Assembly: GCA_903926465.1 (NCBI GenBank)
Contig: CAIYJE010000055.1
Span: forward strand, 1-64,000
Reading direction: 5' to 3'
Source: an uncultured Planctomycetales bacterium
GTDB taxonomy: Bacteria; Planctomycetota; Planctomycetia; Isosphaerales; Isosphaeraceae
DNA length: 64,000 bases
The position numbers and the translations under genes are program-made. Below, piece after piece: positions 23,930-32,256 of the stretch. The notes beneath the pieces were generated by a model. It was given only the letters and a program-made list of their open reading frames with translations. It did not search any database and was not told the origin of the DNA. Positions within the stretch are counted from its first letter, which is position 1. Each line of letters starts with the position of its first letter.

Positions 23930-24504
23930 ATGGAGTTCAGCCCAGTTTCAGATCTGGGCGGTTCCGGCACGGTGGCCAGGCTCTTTCTTGGTTTTCGGGT
24001 GGCCGGTTTTGAATTTGTGAGACTCTTGATCGGTGTCGTGACCGGGTTCAGTCTGGTTTCAGGCTCCGCCACCGGTTCCGGTTTTGGTTTTGGTTCAGGA
24101 TCTGCCTGTGTGGGTTGCTGATGTGTGGATGGATCTGGTTGCGGGCGTAGATCTGTGGATGTTGGGGCACCGTCTGGCTTCTGGGTGGGCGGTACCGAGA
24201 TCGCATTCAGGGCGGCCCGCGTAGCCTGGATCAGTCCATTTACCGGTTTCTCTGGGCGATCGCCCGGTTCATCGGAAAGCCTGAGCAATAATTGTCGAAG
24301 ATGCGGATAGCTGCCTGAACAGGCCTTGGAGATCCACGTTTCAATGAGCGTGGCTAGCCTGGTGGTACCGGTTGTAGAGTCAATCTCCAGCAGAGCGACT
24401 CTTAACAGGTGATTCAGGTGCTGGCTGTCCAAGGGGTCCTGTTCCCTGTCTCCAGAGACGTTGCCGGCTGAAAGAGAGTGGGGATTGTGTAAAGTTTCCT
24501 GCAT
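23767..24504 (-). CDS. hypothetical protein with Pro/Lys/Glu-rich linker
   Basis: A 245-residue frame. Residues about 30-105 are well-formed amphipathic helices (LNHLLRVALLEIDSTTGT, TRLATLIETWISKACSGSYP, LRQLLLRLSDEP), followed by an unstructured Pro-Lys-Glu stretch (EPKPKPEPVAEPE). The last about 55 residues are read antisense to the end of the polytopic gene and look random (Ser/Thr-rich). A GGAG lies about 10 bp before the ATG. The N-terminal half looks like a real cytosolic domain that I cannot name. The real stop may be where annotated, giving a 163-bp convergent overlap, or an earlier stop could have been lost by mutation. Confidence 0.5.
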   Translation of the reverse strand: MQETLHNPHSLSAGNVSGDREQDPLDSQHLNHLLRVALLEIDSTTGTTRLATLIETWISKACSGSYPHLRQLLLRLSDEPGDRPEKPVNGLIQATRAALNAISVPPTQKPDGAPTSTDLRPQPDPSTHQQPTQADPEPKPKPEPVAEPETRLNPVTTPIKSLTNSKPATRKPRKSLATVPEPPRSETGLNSIQSPLAVASTACNGVTSASGPCSTGLSSSPPGRDTRSAISTSVASKISPSGIVT

Positions 24505-24786
24505 GGGTTGTGTCTCCGGCCGGTCGGCGGTTCCGTGGGTCCCATACCTTCCGCGCGCTCTGGAGCCGGTGTGGAGATTGCCATCCGCCGACTGGTGCGT
24601 GGCTGCGGGGTTTGGGAAGAATATTCCTTCATTTTAGGGGCGGTTCGATGGCTACAATCATTTAATAATCTTTGAATCAAAGACGTAAGTACATGCCGTA
24701 GCGAGACAAACAATGGAGGAAATTTCCTGGTCATCGGATCAGAATATCACCTGTCCGTTAATAACCTGGGTAGGAGGTGTACCGCA

Positions 24787-25260
24787 GTGAGTTGCAGCAT
24801 TTGTATGGAATGGCAAGTGGTACTGGACGCGGTGATTGCGGGAGATGGGAGTTTGGGGCCGTATCCTGGTCCGTGCTGGGTGCCCCGAGAAAAACTGGAG
24901 CGGGCGGGCAGTGCCAAGACGCTGGTGGCCTTGATCGGGGCGGGCTGGCTGGAGATCTGGGAAGGCATTGAGGGTGGTCCGGCATTCACGCTCACGCCGT
25001 ATGCCGCCGACCAGCTTGGAGTGGAGCTGATTGAGGTGGGGTGCGACGAGACTCCGGTCTGGGTTCGTTGCAATCCTCTGAATAGCACACGGCCGATCCG
25101 GCTGCAGAAGTACGAACATGAAATGCCCTTGCCGTACCCAGAGCAGGTGCTCGACCCCGTTCGACCGGTCGTGGACACGGTTCTGGACGAGCTTTCCGGT
25201 GAGCCTTTGCAGCTTTGGGGCCGGCCGATCGTGCGGGATCAACGGCTGAAGGCCGGTTGA
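24787..25260 (+). CDS. hypothetical protein, winged-helix-like
   Basis: A 157-residue protein from a GTG at 24787, with a strong AGGAGG 9 bp upstream. The first about 85 residues (VVLDAVIAGDGSLGP, LERAGSAKTLVALIGAGWLEIW, then FTLTPYAADQLGVEL) have the helix-turn-helix-wing order and the 'LTPxG' end of MarR-like winged helices. The remainder is Pro-rich and basic/acidic mixed. It has no signal peptide. This could be a DNA-binding regulator, but no family could be assigned. It is divergent from the hypothetical at 23767-24504, with an AT-rich 280-bp gap (24505-24786) that should hold both promoters. Confidence 0.65.
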   Translation: MSCSICMEWQVVLDAVIAGDGSLGPYPGPCWVPREKLERAGSAKTLVALIGAGWLEIWEGIEGGPAFTLTPYAADQLGVELIEVGCDETPVWVRCNPLNSTRPIRLQKYEHEMPLPYPEQVLDPVRPVVDTVLDELSGEPLQLWGRPIVRDQRLKAG

Positions 25261-25436
25261 TTGGGCTGGGCCTTGCTGGAACGGTCTTGTTGGCGATTGG
25301 CAAAACCGCAAGGGCCCCAACCAAGTTGCCGGAAATGAACGGGGACTCTGGCTGGGGCCCATCGGTTTGAGGTTTGCGTCTGCGAAAGTTTGGTTGGACC
25401 TGGCTGGAAACCTGCCCAGGCTCAGAGGTTGCCTGT

Positions 25437-25442
25437 TATGAT
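25437..25442 (+). promoter_or_regulatory. possible extended -10 for the Yip1-like gene
   Basis: TGTTATGAT (TG at 25434-25435, TATGAT at 25437-25442) fits an extended -10, about 60 bp before the chosen GTG start. No good -35 stands 17 bp upstream. Confidence 0.3.
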
Positions 25443-25500
25443 GGCTCCAGAGTGACAGTTCGCCCAGGTTGACACGTTGCCTCGTTCTGGAGCCTGTTGC

Positions 25501-26244
25501 GTGGTTGAGTTGGCTGCAGTGCATGAACGCTCGGCGAGCGTTGAACAGGGTTTGAAAGCTCCCACCAGTCCAGGGCGCATTCTTGTGCTCTGGGTTGTGC
25601 TGGTGTTGCTGCTTCAGGCCGCGCAATGGGTGGCAGGGTTCCGGCCGGTCGCCCTGATCGATGCTGTTGAAGAGGGGGCCGCCCGGGTCGAAACTCAGGC
25701 GATTGGCGAAGTGGGCGAAGACGTGATCCGCAAGGCGATTCAGACCCAGCGCGCCACCCAGACGTTCTGGAGTGCGATTGCGGTTCTGACCGATTTCGGG
25801 ATCGAACCGCTGGCCCTGGTCATCCGTGCGGTGCTGGCGGCCGTGGCGTTTGCCAGTTTGGCCGCCATTCGAGGTCAGCCCATTGATGTGGCGCGTGGGT
25901 TTCTGGACGCGTCCCTGGCGCAGGGGTTTTGGGTGCTGGGGCTGGCCGTGCGGGTTGGGCTGATGATCTTGCTCAGAAGAACCGAGGTCGAGACCTCTCT
26001 GGTGCTTGCCCTGCCACCAGGAACTTACGCAGGTGCCACCTGGGCCGCACTCCGCCAGGTCGATGCGTTTGCCGCCATGGGCTGGTGGGCCATTGGCGTG
26101 GGGGCGGTTCGCCGCAAACAGGTGGGGGTGATTGGTGCGGTTCTGGTTTGCCTGACGCTCTGGCTTTGCGAGGCGGGCCTGCGGGTGTGCGGAACCCTGA
26201 TCATGGAGGCCGGGATGCGGCTCTCAATCATGCCCGACTCCTGA
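25501..26244 (+). CDS. Yip1-like integral membrane protein
   Basis: A 247-residue protein. A transmembrane helix lies near residues 30-47 (LVLWVVLVLLLQAAQWVAGF). A loop of about 50 residues and further helices follow (LALVIRAVLAAVAFASLAAI, FWVLGLAVRVGLMILL, VGVIGAVLVCLTLWLCEAGL). The segment LRQVDAFAAMGWWAIGVGAVRR resembles the conserved 'lDvFslWslvLlaiGl' turn of YIP1-domain proteins. The start is the GTG at 25501, with GGAG 8 bp upstream. It lies 113 bp before the HlyD-type adaptor on the same strand. In many planctomycetes I would expect such a protein next to a MacAB-like exporter, so a role in that transport complex is inferred. The family assignment is tentative. Confidence 0.6.
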   Translation: MVELAAVHERSASVEQGLKAPTSPGRILVLWVVLVLLLQAAQWVAGFRPVALIDAVEEGAARVETQAIGEVGEDVIRKAIQTQRATQTFWSAIAVLTDFGIEPLALVIRAVLAAVAFASLAAIRGQPIDVARGFLDASLAQGFWVLGLAVRVGLMILLRRTEVETSLVLALPPGTYAGATWAALRQVDAFAAMGWWAIGVGAVRRKQVGVIGAVLVCLTLWLCEAGLRVCGTLIMEAGMRLSIMPDS

Positions 26245-26357
26245 CACTTTCAGGCCGGTTCTGGGGTACTTCAGAAAAAGAGCAAAACTCTGTGGTGCGG
26301 CTGGGTGTCTGAAGTTGAGTTTGGTTTGAGATTCCAAAGAGTGAGCGGGTGGATTTC

Positions 26358-27671
26358 ATGAAGCGGCTAACCTTGGTGCTCATTGTTGTCTTGGCCATCT
26401 GTGGTCTGGCGGCCGCCAACTACTTGCGGAATCCCACCCCTGCGGCCATCGACTGGCAACTGGTGCATGCTGCGCCCCTGGAGGTGCTTACCGAATTGCC
26501 CCAGAACGGCCTGATTATCCAAACGATCTCAGCCCCAGGTGCGATTGAGGCGGTGGATGAGGTGGAGGTTGCCTCTCAGGTCATCGGCCGCGTCAATTCC
26601 GTGCTGGTCAAAGATGGCGATCAGGTTCAGGAAGGGCAGTTGCTGGTGCAGTTGGATGACGATGAGCCCAAATCTCGTCTCCAATCGGCCGAGGCACGGG
26701 TGGCCCGGCTACTGGAAGCCACCAAGACCGCGCAGGTTGAGGTTGAAAAGGTCAAGCGCGACGCCGACCGTGCCGAGCGGCTGAGCCAGCGTCAGGCGGC
26801 TACCACCACGGAACTTGCAGATGCCCGCACCACGCTGTTGAAAGCGCAACAGGCGCAGAGTATGAGCGAAAAAGAGCTTGAAGAAAGCCGTAAAATGGTC
26901 GAGACCAACCAGAAGTCGTTGAGTTATAGCGAGATTCGGGCCCCGCTGGCGGGCCGAATTTCGGGTCTCAAGGTCGAGAAGGGAGAGGTGGTGATTGCCG
27001 GCACCACCAACCTGCCCGGCAGTGTGCTGATGACCATCACCAGTTTGGACACCATGCGGGTTCGCGCTGAAGTGGATGAAACCGATATTCGCCGGGTGCG
27101 CGAACATCAGGCGGCCAAAGTTTACCTGCAGTCCGACCTGACCCGGTCGATCCCTGGCAAGGTGGGCCCAATTGCCCCCAAGGGGAAGAAGACCGGAGAG
27201 GTGGTCTCCTTTGAAACCCTGGTGGTCGACCTGGGCCAAGATGAGTCGATCAAGCCAGGGATGAGTGCCACGGTGGAAATTGAAGTCGATCGCGTGTCCG
27301 AAGCACTCAGTCTGCCGGTTCAGGCGGTGGTCTACCGGCGCAGGAAAGATTTGCCAGATACGCCGGCCGTTCGTGAATGGAGCGAGAAAAGTTCACGCGT
27401 ACCGGGTGAGAAGGGGATTGATCCCGAAGCCCGGTATCTGCCCCTGGTCTTCATCGAAGAACAAGGCTTGGCACGTGCCCAACCGGTGGAAATAGGCCTG
27501 AGCGATGAAAAACGGGTTGAGATACGAGCGGGTCTGAAACCGGAAGACAAGGTGATTGTGGGGCCGTTCCGCACGCTGGACGCCTTGCGCGATGGGGACC
27601 GGGTGGGCCCACCCAAGGCAACCATCGGTGCCAAAGCGGAAACCGGATCGGCCGCGGCCAGGTTGAAGTGA
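26358..27671 (+). CDS. HlyD/RND-type periplasmic adaptor (membrane fusion protein)
   Basis: A 437-residue adaptor. An N-terminal signal or anchor (TLVLIVVLAICGLAAANYL) is followed by a lipoyl half-motif (GAIEAVDEVEVASQVIGRV, KDGDQVQEGQLLVQLD), a long alpha-helical coiled-coil hairpin (about 100-190, with RLSQRQAATTTELADARTTL) and the second lipoyl half (YSEIRAPLAGRISGLKVEKG). Beta-barrel and membrane-proximal domains follow. Such proteins link an inner-membrane pump to an outer-membrane channel. No pump gene is adjacent; the next gene is convergent. The MacB-like permease and ATPase at 4.8-7.8 kb lack an adaptor and may be its partners. The ATG at 26358 is preferred over a GTG at 26349. Confidence 0.9.
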   Translation: MKRLTLVLIVVLAICGLAAANYLRNPTPAAIDWQLVHAAPLEVLTELPQNGLIIQTISAPGAIEAVDEVEVASQVIGRVNSVLVKDGDQVQEGQLLVQLDDDEPKSRLQSAEARVARLLEATKTAQVEVEKVKRDADRAERLSQRQAATTTELADARTTLLKAQQAQSMSEKELEESRKMVETNQKSLSYSEIRAPLAGRISGLKVEKGEVVIAGTTNLPGSVLMTITSLDTMRVRAEVDETDIRRVREHQAAKVYLQSDLTRSIPGKVGPIAPKGKKTGEVVSFETLVVDLGQDESIKPGMSATVEIEVDRVSEALSLPVQAVVYRRRKDLPDTPAVREWSEKSSRVPGEKGIDPEARYLPLVFIEEQGLARAQPVEIGLSDEKRVEIRAGLKPEDKVIVGPFRTLDALRDGDRVGPPKATIGAKAETGSAAARLK

Positions 27672-27707
27672 GGGCAGGGCGGCTGACTCCCTCAGAGACA
27701 AAAACCA

Positions 27708-30700
27708 TCAATGATCAGGATGCGGACCAAGAAATGTGGTCCGTTCTTTCTCCGCCTCGGCCGCACCTTCTGTGTCTCTCAGTCCTTTGGCCGCGGCGGC
27801 AAGGTTCTCTTGGTGGCTGGCCATGAACTGCCGGTAGGTGGGGTTCCGCGGGTTAACCGCCAGGGCCTTGCGTTGCCAGTTCACGGCTTGCCACAACTTG
27901 TCACGCGCTGGCTCAAACTGCTGGGCCTGGAGGTCGAGCCCGGCCAGGTTATTCAGGGTTCCACCTACCATGCTTGCAAAATCTGGAACCTTGGGGAATT
28001 TCTCCGCCAGCGTTTGTTGAATGGTCAGGGCTAATTGGTATTCTTGCTCGGCCTCGGTCCGTTTGCCGGAGTCGTCGAAAAAGATGCCCAGATTATTATA
28101 ACTGGATGCGAGATCGTATTGGAACTTGACGTTGTTGGGGTCCATCTCGGCCAGGGTGCGCCGGGTGGCCAGGGCTGCCGTAAAAGCTTGTAGCGCCTCG
28201 GCCGGCTTGCCAGCACTTCCAAACAGTCTGGCAAGATTATTAAATCCGCTTGCCAGGTTGCTCTGAATCCGGATGTCTGAGGGGTCAGACTCTGCAAGCG
28301 GTTGCAAAATCTCCAGGGCCGCTTTGCAGGCAACAATCGCTTCGTACGGCTGACCGTTCTCGCTGAGTAGGTTACTGATATTTTGCTGGCAAGTTGCCAG
28401 GTTGAGCTGAAACTGGGGTACAGACGGGTTCGCCCTGGCCAGCGCCTGGTCAATGGCCAGCGAGGCCTGATAGGCCTGCATGGCTTCGGCAGGCTTGCCG
28501 GTATTCCTGAATAACTGCCCGATATCGAAGTAGCTAACACCCAGCTCTGCCTGGATCTGGTTATCTGAAGGGCTGACCTTGGCCAGCCGGCTGCGGATCT
28601 CAATCGCCTGGTTGTAATCCTGCATGGCTTCGGCTGGCTTGCCGGCTTCGGCGTGTAGGGTGCCGAGATTGTGGTAACTGGTGGCCAGATCGCTTTGCAA
28701 CTGTGCCACGCTGGGGTTCAATTCTGCGAGCTTGCGACGGACGGCCAGAGCCTCTTGATGCGCCTCAAACGCTTCGGCCTGTTTACCTGTAGTATTAAGC
28801 AGCAAACCGATATTGTTCAGGCAGGTGGCCAGATTGCGCTGGAGATCGACCACAAAAGGGTTGGCTTTGGCCAGACGTTCATATGTAGAAAAAGCCTGTT
28901 TGAACGCCTTCAAGGCCTCGGCCGGCTTGCCCGTGGTTCTGAGCAGGTTTCCAAGATTGACCCTGGTTTTAGCCAGTTCGGTTTGAAAGAAATCGGTTTC
29001 TGGGTTGGCATCAACCTGTTTCTGCTGGATGGCGAGGGCGTGCTCCAGGGCCTGGAACGCGTCGGTTGGCCGGCCTATGGTTCCCAGCAGCATGCCCAGG
29101 CTGTTGTAGCTGGATCCCACATCCGACAGGAACTCAGGATGGGATAAGTTGGCGTTTGCCAGCGTTTGGTATGTAGCGAGCGCGGCCTGGAAAGACGCGA
29201 TGGCCTCAAGCGGCTTGCCGGTGTCGCCCTGGAGCTGGCCAATCGCCATCTGTGTCTTCGCGATGCTTTTCTGATCGGCAAGGCTACTGGGCTTGGACTT
29301 TGCCAGTTCTTGGCGGATGTTGAGAGATTCCGAGTACGCACTCAGGGCGTCTTTCTTATCGCCAACCTCATGGATAAGCGAACTCAGTTCGTCACTGGCG
29401 GCCGCCAGTTGTAACAACGATTCGGGACCAGAATTCCGGTTCGCCGCCAGCCGTTCATGAAGCACGCTGAAGAACGCCAGTGGTTCTTTTAACAGTCGTT
29501 TGCGCAACTCGATTAACACGGGTGTGTTCTTGAGTTGCGGTTCGTTGATGATGGTATCTCGAAAGCTTTTGACAGCGTTGATGGCCTGCTGCTCACCCTG
29601 AAGGGCGAGCTGACGTTGCTCGGCCAGGTCGGTGTTGGCCTCGGCCAGTTTTTGGCTAGCCAGGGTTTGGGCAGCCAGCGCGTGTCCCATCGCTCGAATG
29701 TGGTAAGCGGTGCCGGCCATTCCCGCGACGCCGGCCAGCGTGAGCAACATCAACGAGGCCGCGGCCACGGGGTGCCTTCTTGCCCACTTCCATAGCCGTT
29801 CGGGGGCGGAGGTTGCTCGGGCATGAATTGGGTTGCCGGTCAGAAATCGGTCCAGCTCATCAGCCAGTTCGTTGGCCGAGCGGTACCGGCGCTGGGGGTT
29901 AAACTGCAGGCACTTCTCGGTAATAATCGCCAGGTCGCGTGGAATTTTCCGGCCCGAGGATTCCAGGGGTTGGTGCCGGCCGCCGGTCGTGAGCAGCAAA
30001 GATTCCCAGTGCGTGTTTCCCTCATACGGCGGCTTTCCGGTAAGCAGAGCGTACAAGATGCCACCCAGCCCGTGGATATCGGTGGCCGGCCCCACGGCGG
30101 CCAGTCCAGATCCAAGCCCGGTCTGCTCAGGTGCCAGGTAGCCTGCCGTCCCCAGCACCTGGCCAGATTCTGTTAAACCGCTCTCGGTCCCATCGGGCCG
30201 CGCCAGTCCGAAGTCGGCCAGTTTGGCTACCGGCCGCTGCCCGCCCAGTTCCAGAAGCACGTTGGCGGGTTTGAGGTCGCGATGCACAATGCCGGCCGCG
30301 TGCGCCTCACTCACGGCGCCCGCCAGGTCTTTCACAATCCGCGCCGCTTCTGTGGGTTCTAACACACCTGCATCCAGCCGTTGCTGTAAGCTGCCGCCAG
30401 AAATCCACTCCATCACCAGAAACGGCAAGCCGCGCACTTCTCCCGATCGGTAGATTTGCACCACGTTGGCATGATTCAGCCGGGCGAGCAGCGCGGCTTC
30501 TTGTTGCGCGCGGGCACGCGCCGTGGGGCTGAACTGACCGGCCGCCGTAAGAACTTTCACGGCCACCAGCCGGTTCAGATCGACCTCACGCCCCTGGTAC
30601 ACAACCCCCATGCCGCCATGCCCCACCTCCACCAGGTCGATCAGGCCCGGAAGCAGGGGTAGTTCCATGCCAGATCGCAAGCCTAAGCCCGTACCGGAAC

Positions 30701-30977
30701 CGGCCAGCCCTTCCCGTTCCGCAGGTGCGATGGTCCTGGCCAGGTTACCGAGCCTGGCAACCGTCTCTGGCCGAAGTTCCGCGACCGGTGAAGGAGTGAG
30801 TAGCCCCGATGCGGCATCCCATCGGCTGGTCAGTCTCCCCAGATGTTCTGCGCAGGTTTTACAGGTATCCAGATGGAATGCCAGTTCCGCTTCGCTGTGT
30901 GCAGGTAACTGCCCGTCCGCGAACCGTTGCCAGGTCTGTGGGCTTGGGCAATTAGAAGCTGGACGGTCGCTTGGCAT
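27708..30977 (-). CDS. Ser/Thr protein kinase with zinc finger and TPR array
   Basis: A 1089-residue membrane kinase. The N-terminal about 60 residues carry an anti-sigma-like zinc motif (HLDTCKTCAEHL). The kinase domain follows (about 115-385): the Gly loop GHGGMGVVYQG, Lys in VAVKVL, the catalytic loop HRDLKPANVLL, DFGLA and a GYLAPEQ segment. A transmembrane helix (AAASLMLLTLAGVAGMAGTAY) lies near 425, and a coiled coil follows. About a dozen TPRs then run to the end, reading 'YNNLGxLxxxxGKPAEAxxAYxxALxIxxxLA'. All catalytic residues are present. The ATG at 30977 overlaps the sigma-factor gene by 26 bp, so the two are co-expressed. In planctomycetes such ECF-kinase pairs are thought to form phosphorylation-controlled sigma switches; the TPRs would bind the signal or partner. 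Confidence 0.92.
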   Translation of the reverse strand: MPSDRPASNCPSPQTWQRFADGQLPAHSEAELAFHLDTCKTCAEHLGRLTSRWDAASGLLTPSPVAELRPETVARLGNLARTIAPAEREGLAGSGTGLGLRSGMELPLLPGLIDLVEVGHGGMGVVYQGREVDLNRLVAVKVLTAAGQFSPTARARAQQEAALLARLNHANVVQIYRSGEVRGLPFLVMEWISGGSLQQRLDAGVLEPTEAARIVKDLAGAVSEAHAAGIVHRDLKPANVLLELGGQRPVAKLADFGLARPDGTESGLTESGQVLGTAGYLAPEQTGLGSGLAAVGPATDIHGLGGILYALLTGKPPYEGNTHWESLLLTTGGRHQPLESSGRKIPRDLAIITEKCLQFNPQRRYRSANELADELDRFLTGNPIHARATSAPERLWKWARRHPVAAASLMLLTLAGVAGMAGTAYHIRAMGHALAAQTLASQKLAEANTDLAEQRQLALQGEQQAINAVKSFRDTIINEPQLKNTPVLIELRKRLLKEPLAFFSVLHERLAANRNSGPESLLQLAAASDELSSLIHEVGDKKDALSAYSESLNIRQELAKSKPSSLADQKSIAKTQMAIGQLQGDTGKPLEAIASFQAALATYQTLANANLSHPEFLSDVGSSYNSLGMLLGTIGRPTDAFQALEHALAIQQKQVDANPETDFFQTELAKTRVNLGNLLRTTGKPAEALKAFKQAFSTYERLAKANPFVVDLQRNLATCLNNIGLLLNTTGKQAEAFEAHQEALAVRRKLAELNPSVAQLQSDLATSYHNLGTLHAEAGKPAEAMQDYNQAIEIRSRLAKVSPSDNQIQAELGVSYFDIGQLFRNTGKPAEAMQAYQASLAIDQALARANPSVPQFQLNLATCQQNISNLLSENGQPYEAIVACKAALEILQPLAESDPSDIRIQSNLASGFNNLARLFGSAGKPAEALQAFTAALATRRTLAEMDPNNVKFQYDLASSYNNLGIFFDDSGKRTEAEQEYQLALTIQQTLAEKFPKVPDFASMVGGTLNNLAGLDLQAQQFEPARDKLWQAVNWQRKALAVNPRNPTYRQFMASHQENLAAAAKGLRDTEGAAEAEKERTTFLGPHPDH

Positions 30978-31584
30978 TCTGATACTCAAGGCGCTGGAGG
31001 GTGGACTGAATCTTGCGCTGAACGTTATGACGAGCAACCCACACTGAACTGAGCTTCATTCCCAGATGTGCAGAGACTTCCTTGCCGGGTTGTCCTTCAA
31101 GTGCCAGTAACCGGAACGCTTCCCAGGTTTGCGGTTGGACCCGTTTCTGGACCAACCGCATGGCAAGATCGAGCAGGTCTTGATCAAACACCTCTTCCAG
31201 GCAGGCCGTAAATACTTCGCGGGCCGGAAGATTTGCCATCAGGCGTGCCGTTGCCGAGTGGCCAGCACCGCGTTCCTGCCATTTTTGTTCATCTTGCCAG
31301 TCTGACCAGACAGAATTCACCAGTTTACGCAGATAACGGCGAAAACTCTTGCCTGGATCGTAACTGAACCGATCGGCGATTTTCCAGAACCGCAGCAGAG
31401 CCTCTTGCGAGATATCCACCGCGTCAGCCTCTTGCAGCCCTTGTTTCTTACAATACTGGATCAGACGCGGTCCGTAGATCACCACAAACTGAGACCATGC
31501 GTTGGGATCACCCGGCTTATGCTTCAGCCGCAAGAGCAGCGAAGCTCGTGTGTCTAGCACGCTTTTTCCCGAGGTGAATTCCAT
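30952..31584 (-). CDS. ECF RNA polymerase sigma factor (kinase-linked type)
   Basis: A 210-residue extracytoplasmic-function sigma factor. Region 2 includes NAWSQFVVIYGPRLIQYC and DAVDISQEALLRFWK (the DxxQE element); region 4 includes QTWEAFRLLALEGQPGKEVSAHLGMKLSSVWVARHNVQRKI. The 'SSVWVARHNVQRKI' end is typical of the planctomycete sigma factors that are encoded beside Ser/Thr kinases. It recruits RNA polymerase to unknown promoters. No anti-sigma gene is present, but the downstream kinase has an anti-sigma-like zinc motif that could play that part. The gene overlaps the kinase gene by 26 bp. Confidence 0.9.
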   Translation of the reverse strand: MEFTSGKSVLDTRASLLLRLKHKPGDPNAWSQFVVIYGPRLIQYCKKQGLQEADAVDISQEALLRFWKIADRFSYDPGKSFRRYLRKLVNSVWSDWQDEQKWQERGAGHSATARLMANLPAREVFTACLEEVFDQDLLDLAMRLVQKRVQPQTWEAFRLLALEGQPGKEVSAHLGMKLSSVWVARHNVQRKIQSTLQRLEYQNAKRPSSF

Positions 31585-32256
31585 CCGTGTGTACCAAGAT
31601 CCAGGTCATGGGTATCCAAACTGCCATCGAACAACCCTTGAAATCAGCAAGCGAATTGTAGCAAAAAAAGGGAGACAGTAGTCGGGATACCTTAGTCTTG
31701 CCGGACACACGGTAGGCAATGGACGTGTGCGTGCGGGACCGTTTTTCCCCATTGGACGAGTGCTTGCCTGACACATCTTCCGTATTGGGGAAGCGGCCCC
31801 CTGACCCACCGGAAGCAGGCCGTCATTCACGCTACCGGCTATGAAACCAGATTGTCCCGTCACTGACGTTCCGGGCTCTGCCAGATCGAACGTGTCCAGG
31901 TTGTTCCCAATCTCACCCCGCCGCAGCCTACTGCCCCGGGCATCTCGCTTGGGAAGAAAACGCATAGATAAAAAGCCAAAATATGAAATAAGAGTGCCTT
32001 AAAAAGAAGCTTTTAAATTTTTTGAAAAGTCAGATTAAGGTTTTGGGCTTTTTACCCCTATCAGTGGTGGAAGGTGCGGATATTCCAACCTCATCGGCTG
32101 CCGAGCGGCAGTTTGATTTTATGAGGCGTCCCCCAGGTCTGGGGGACTTTCGACCGCTTTGAGAGTTTTTCGATGCGTCCGAGTCAGGCATCTCCGAAGG
32201 TCCAGGCAGGCAGCAGTTCTGCCCCGTCGCTCCACACCCCATAAGGGATTTCAAGA
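31585..32256. other. AT-rich divergent intergenic region upstream of sigma factor and PEP-CTERM gene
   Basis: The sigma-factor leader lies at the left. An A/T-rich tract at 31965-32040 (runs of A and T, including 'ttttaaattttttgaaaa') is the probable promoter area of the PEP-CTERM gene, but I cannot fix -35/-10 boxes. A hairpin at 32128-32147 is listed separately. A 119-codon minus frame (31606-31965) lacks a ribosome site and resembles nothing. Confidence 0.4.
32128..32147 (+). promoter_or_regulatory. perfect hairpin in the PEP-CTERM leader
   Basis: GTCCCCCA-GGTC-TGGGGGAC forms an 8-bp GC-rich stem with a 4-base loop followed by TTT, about 110 bp before the PEP-CTERM start. It could be an attenuator or a protein-binding element in the leader mRNA, or a weak terminator. 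Confidence 0.45.

Noticed and set aside
24739-25626. 295-codon minus-strand frame across two plus-strand genes
   Set aside because: The plus-strand genes have strong ribosome sites; the minus frame spans an intergenic gap and has no recognisable sequence.
31606-31965. 119-codon minus frame upstream of the sigma factor
   Set aside because: No ribosome site, starts in an AT-rich promoter area, no family features.
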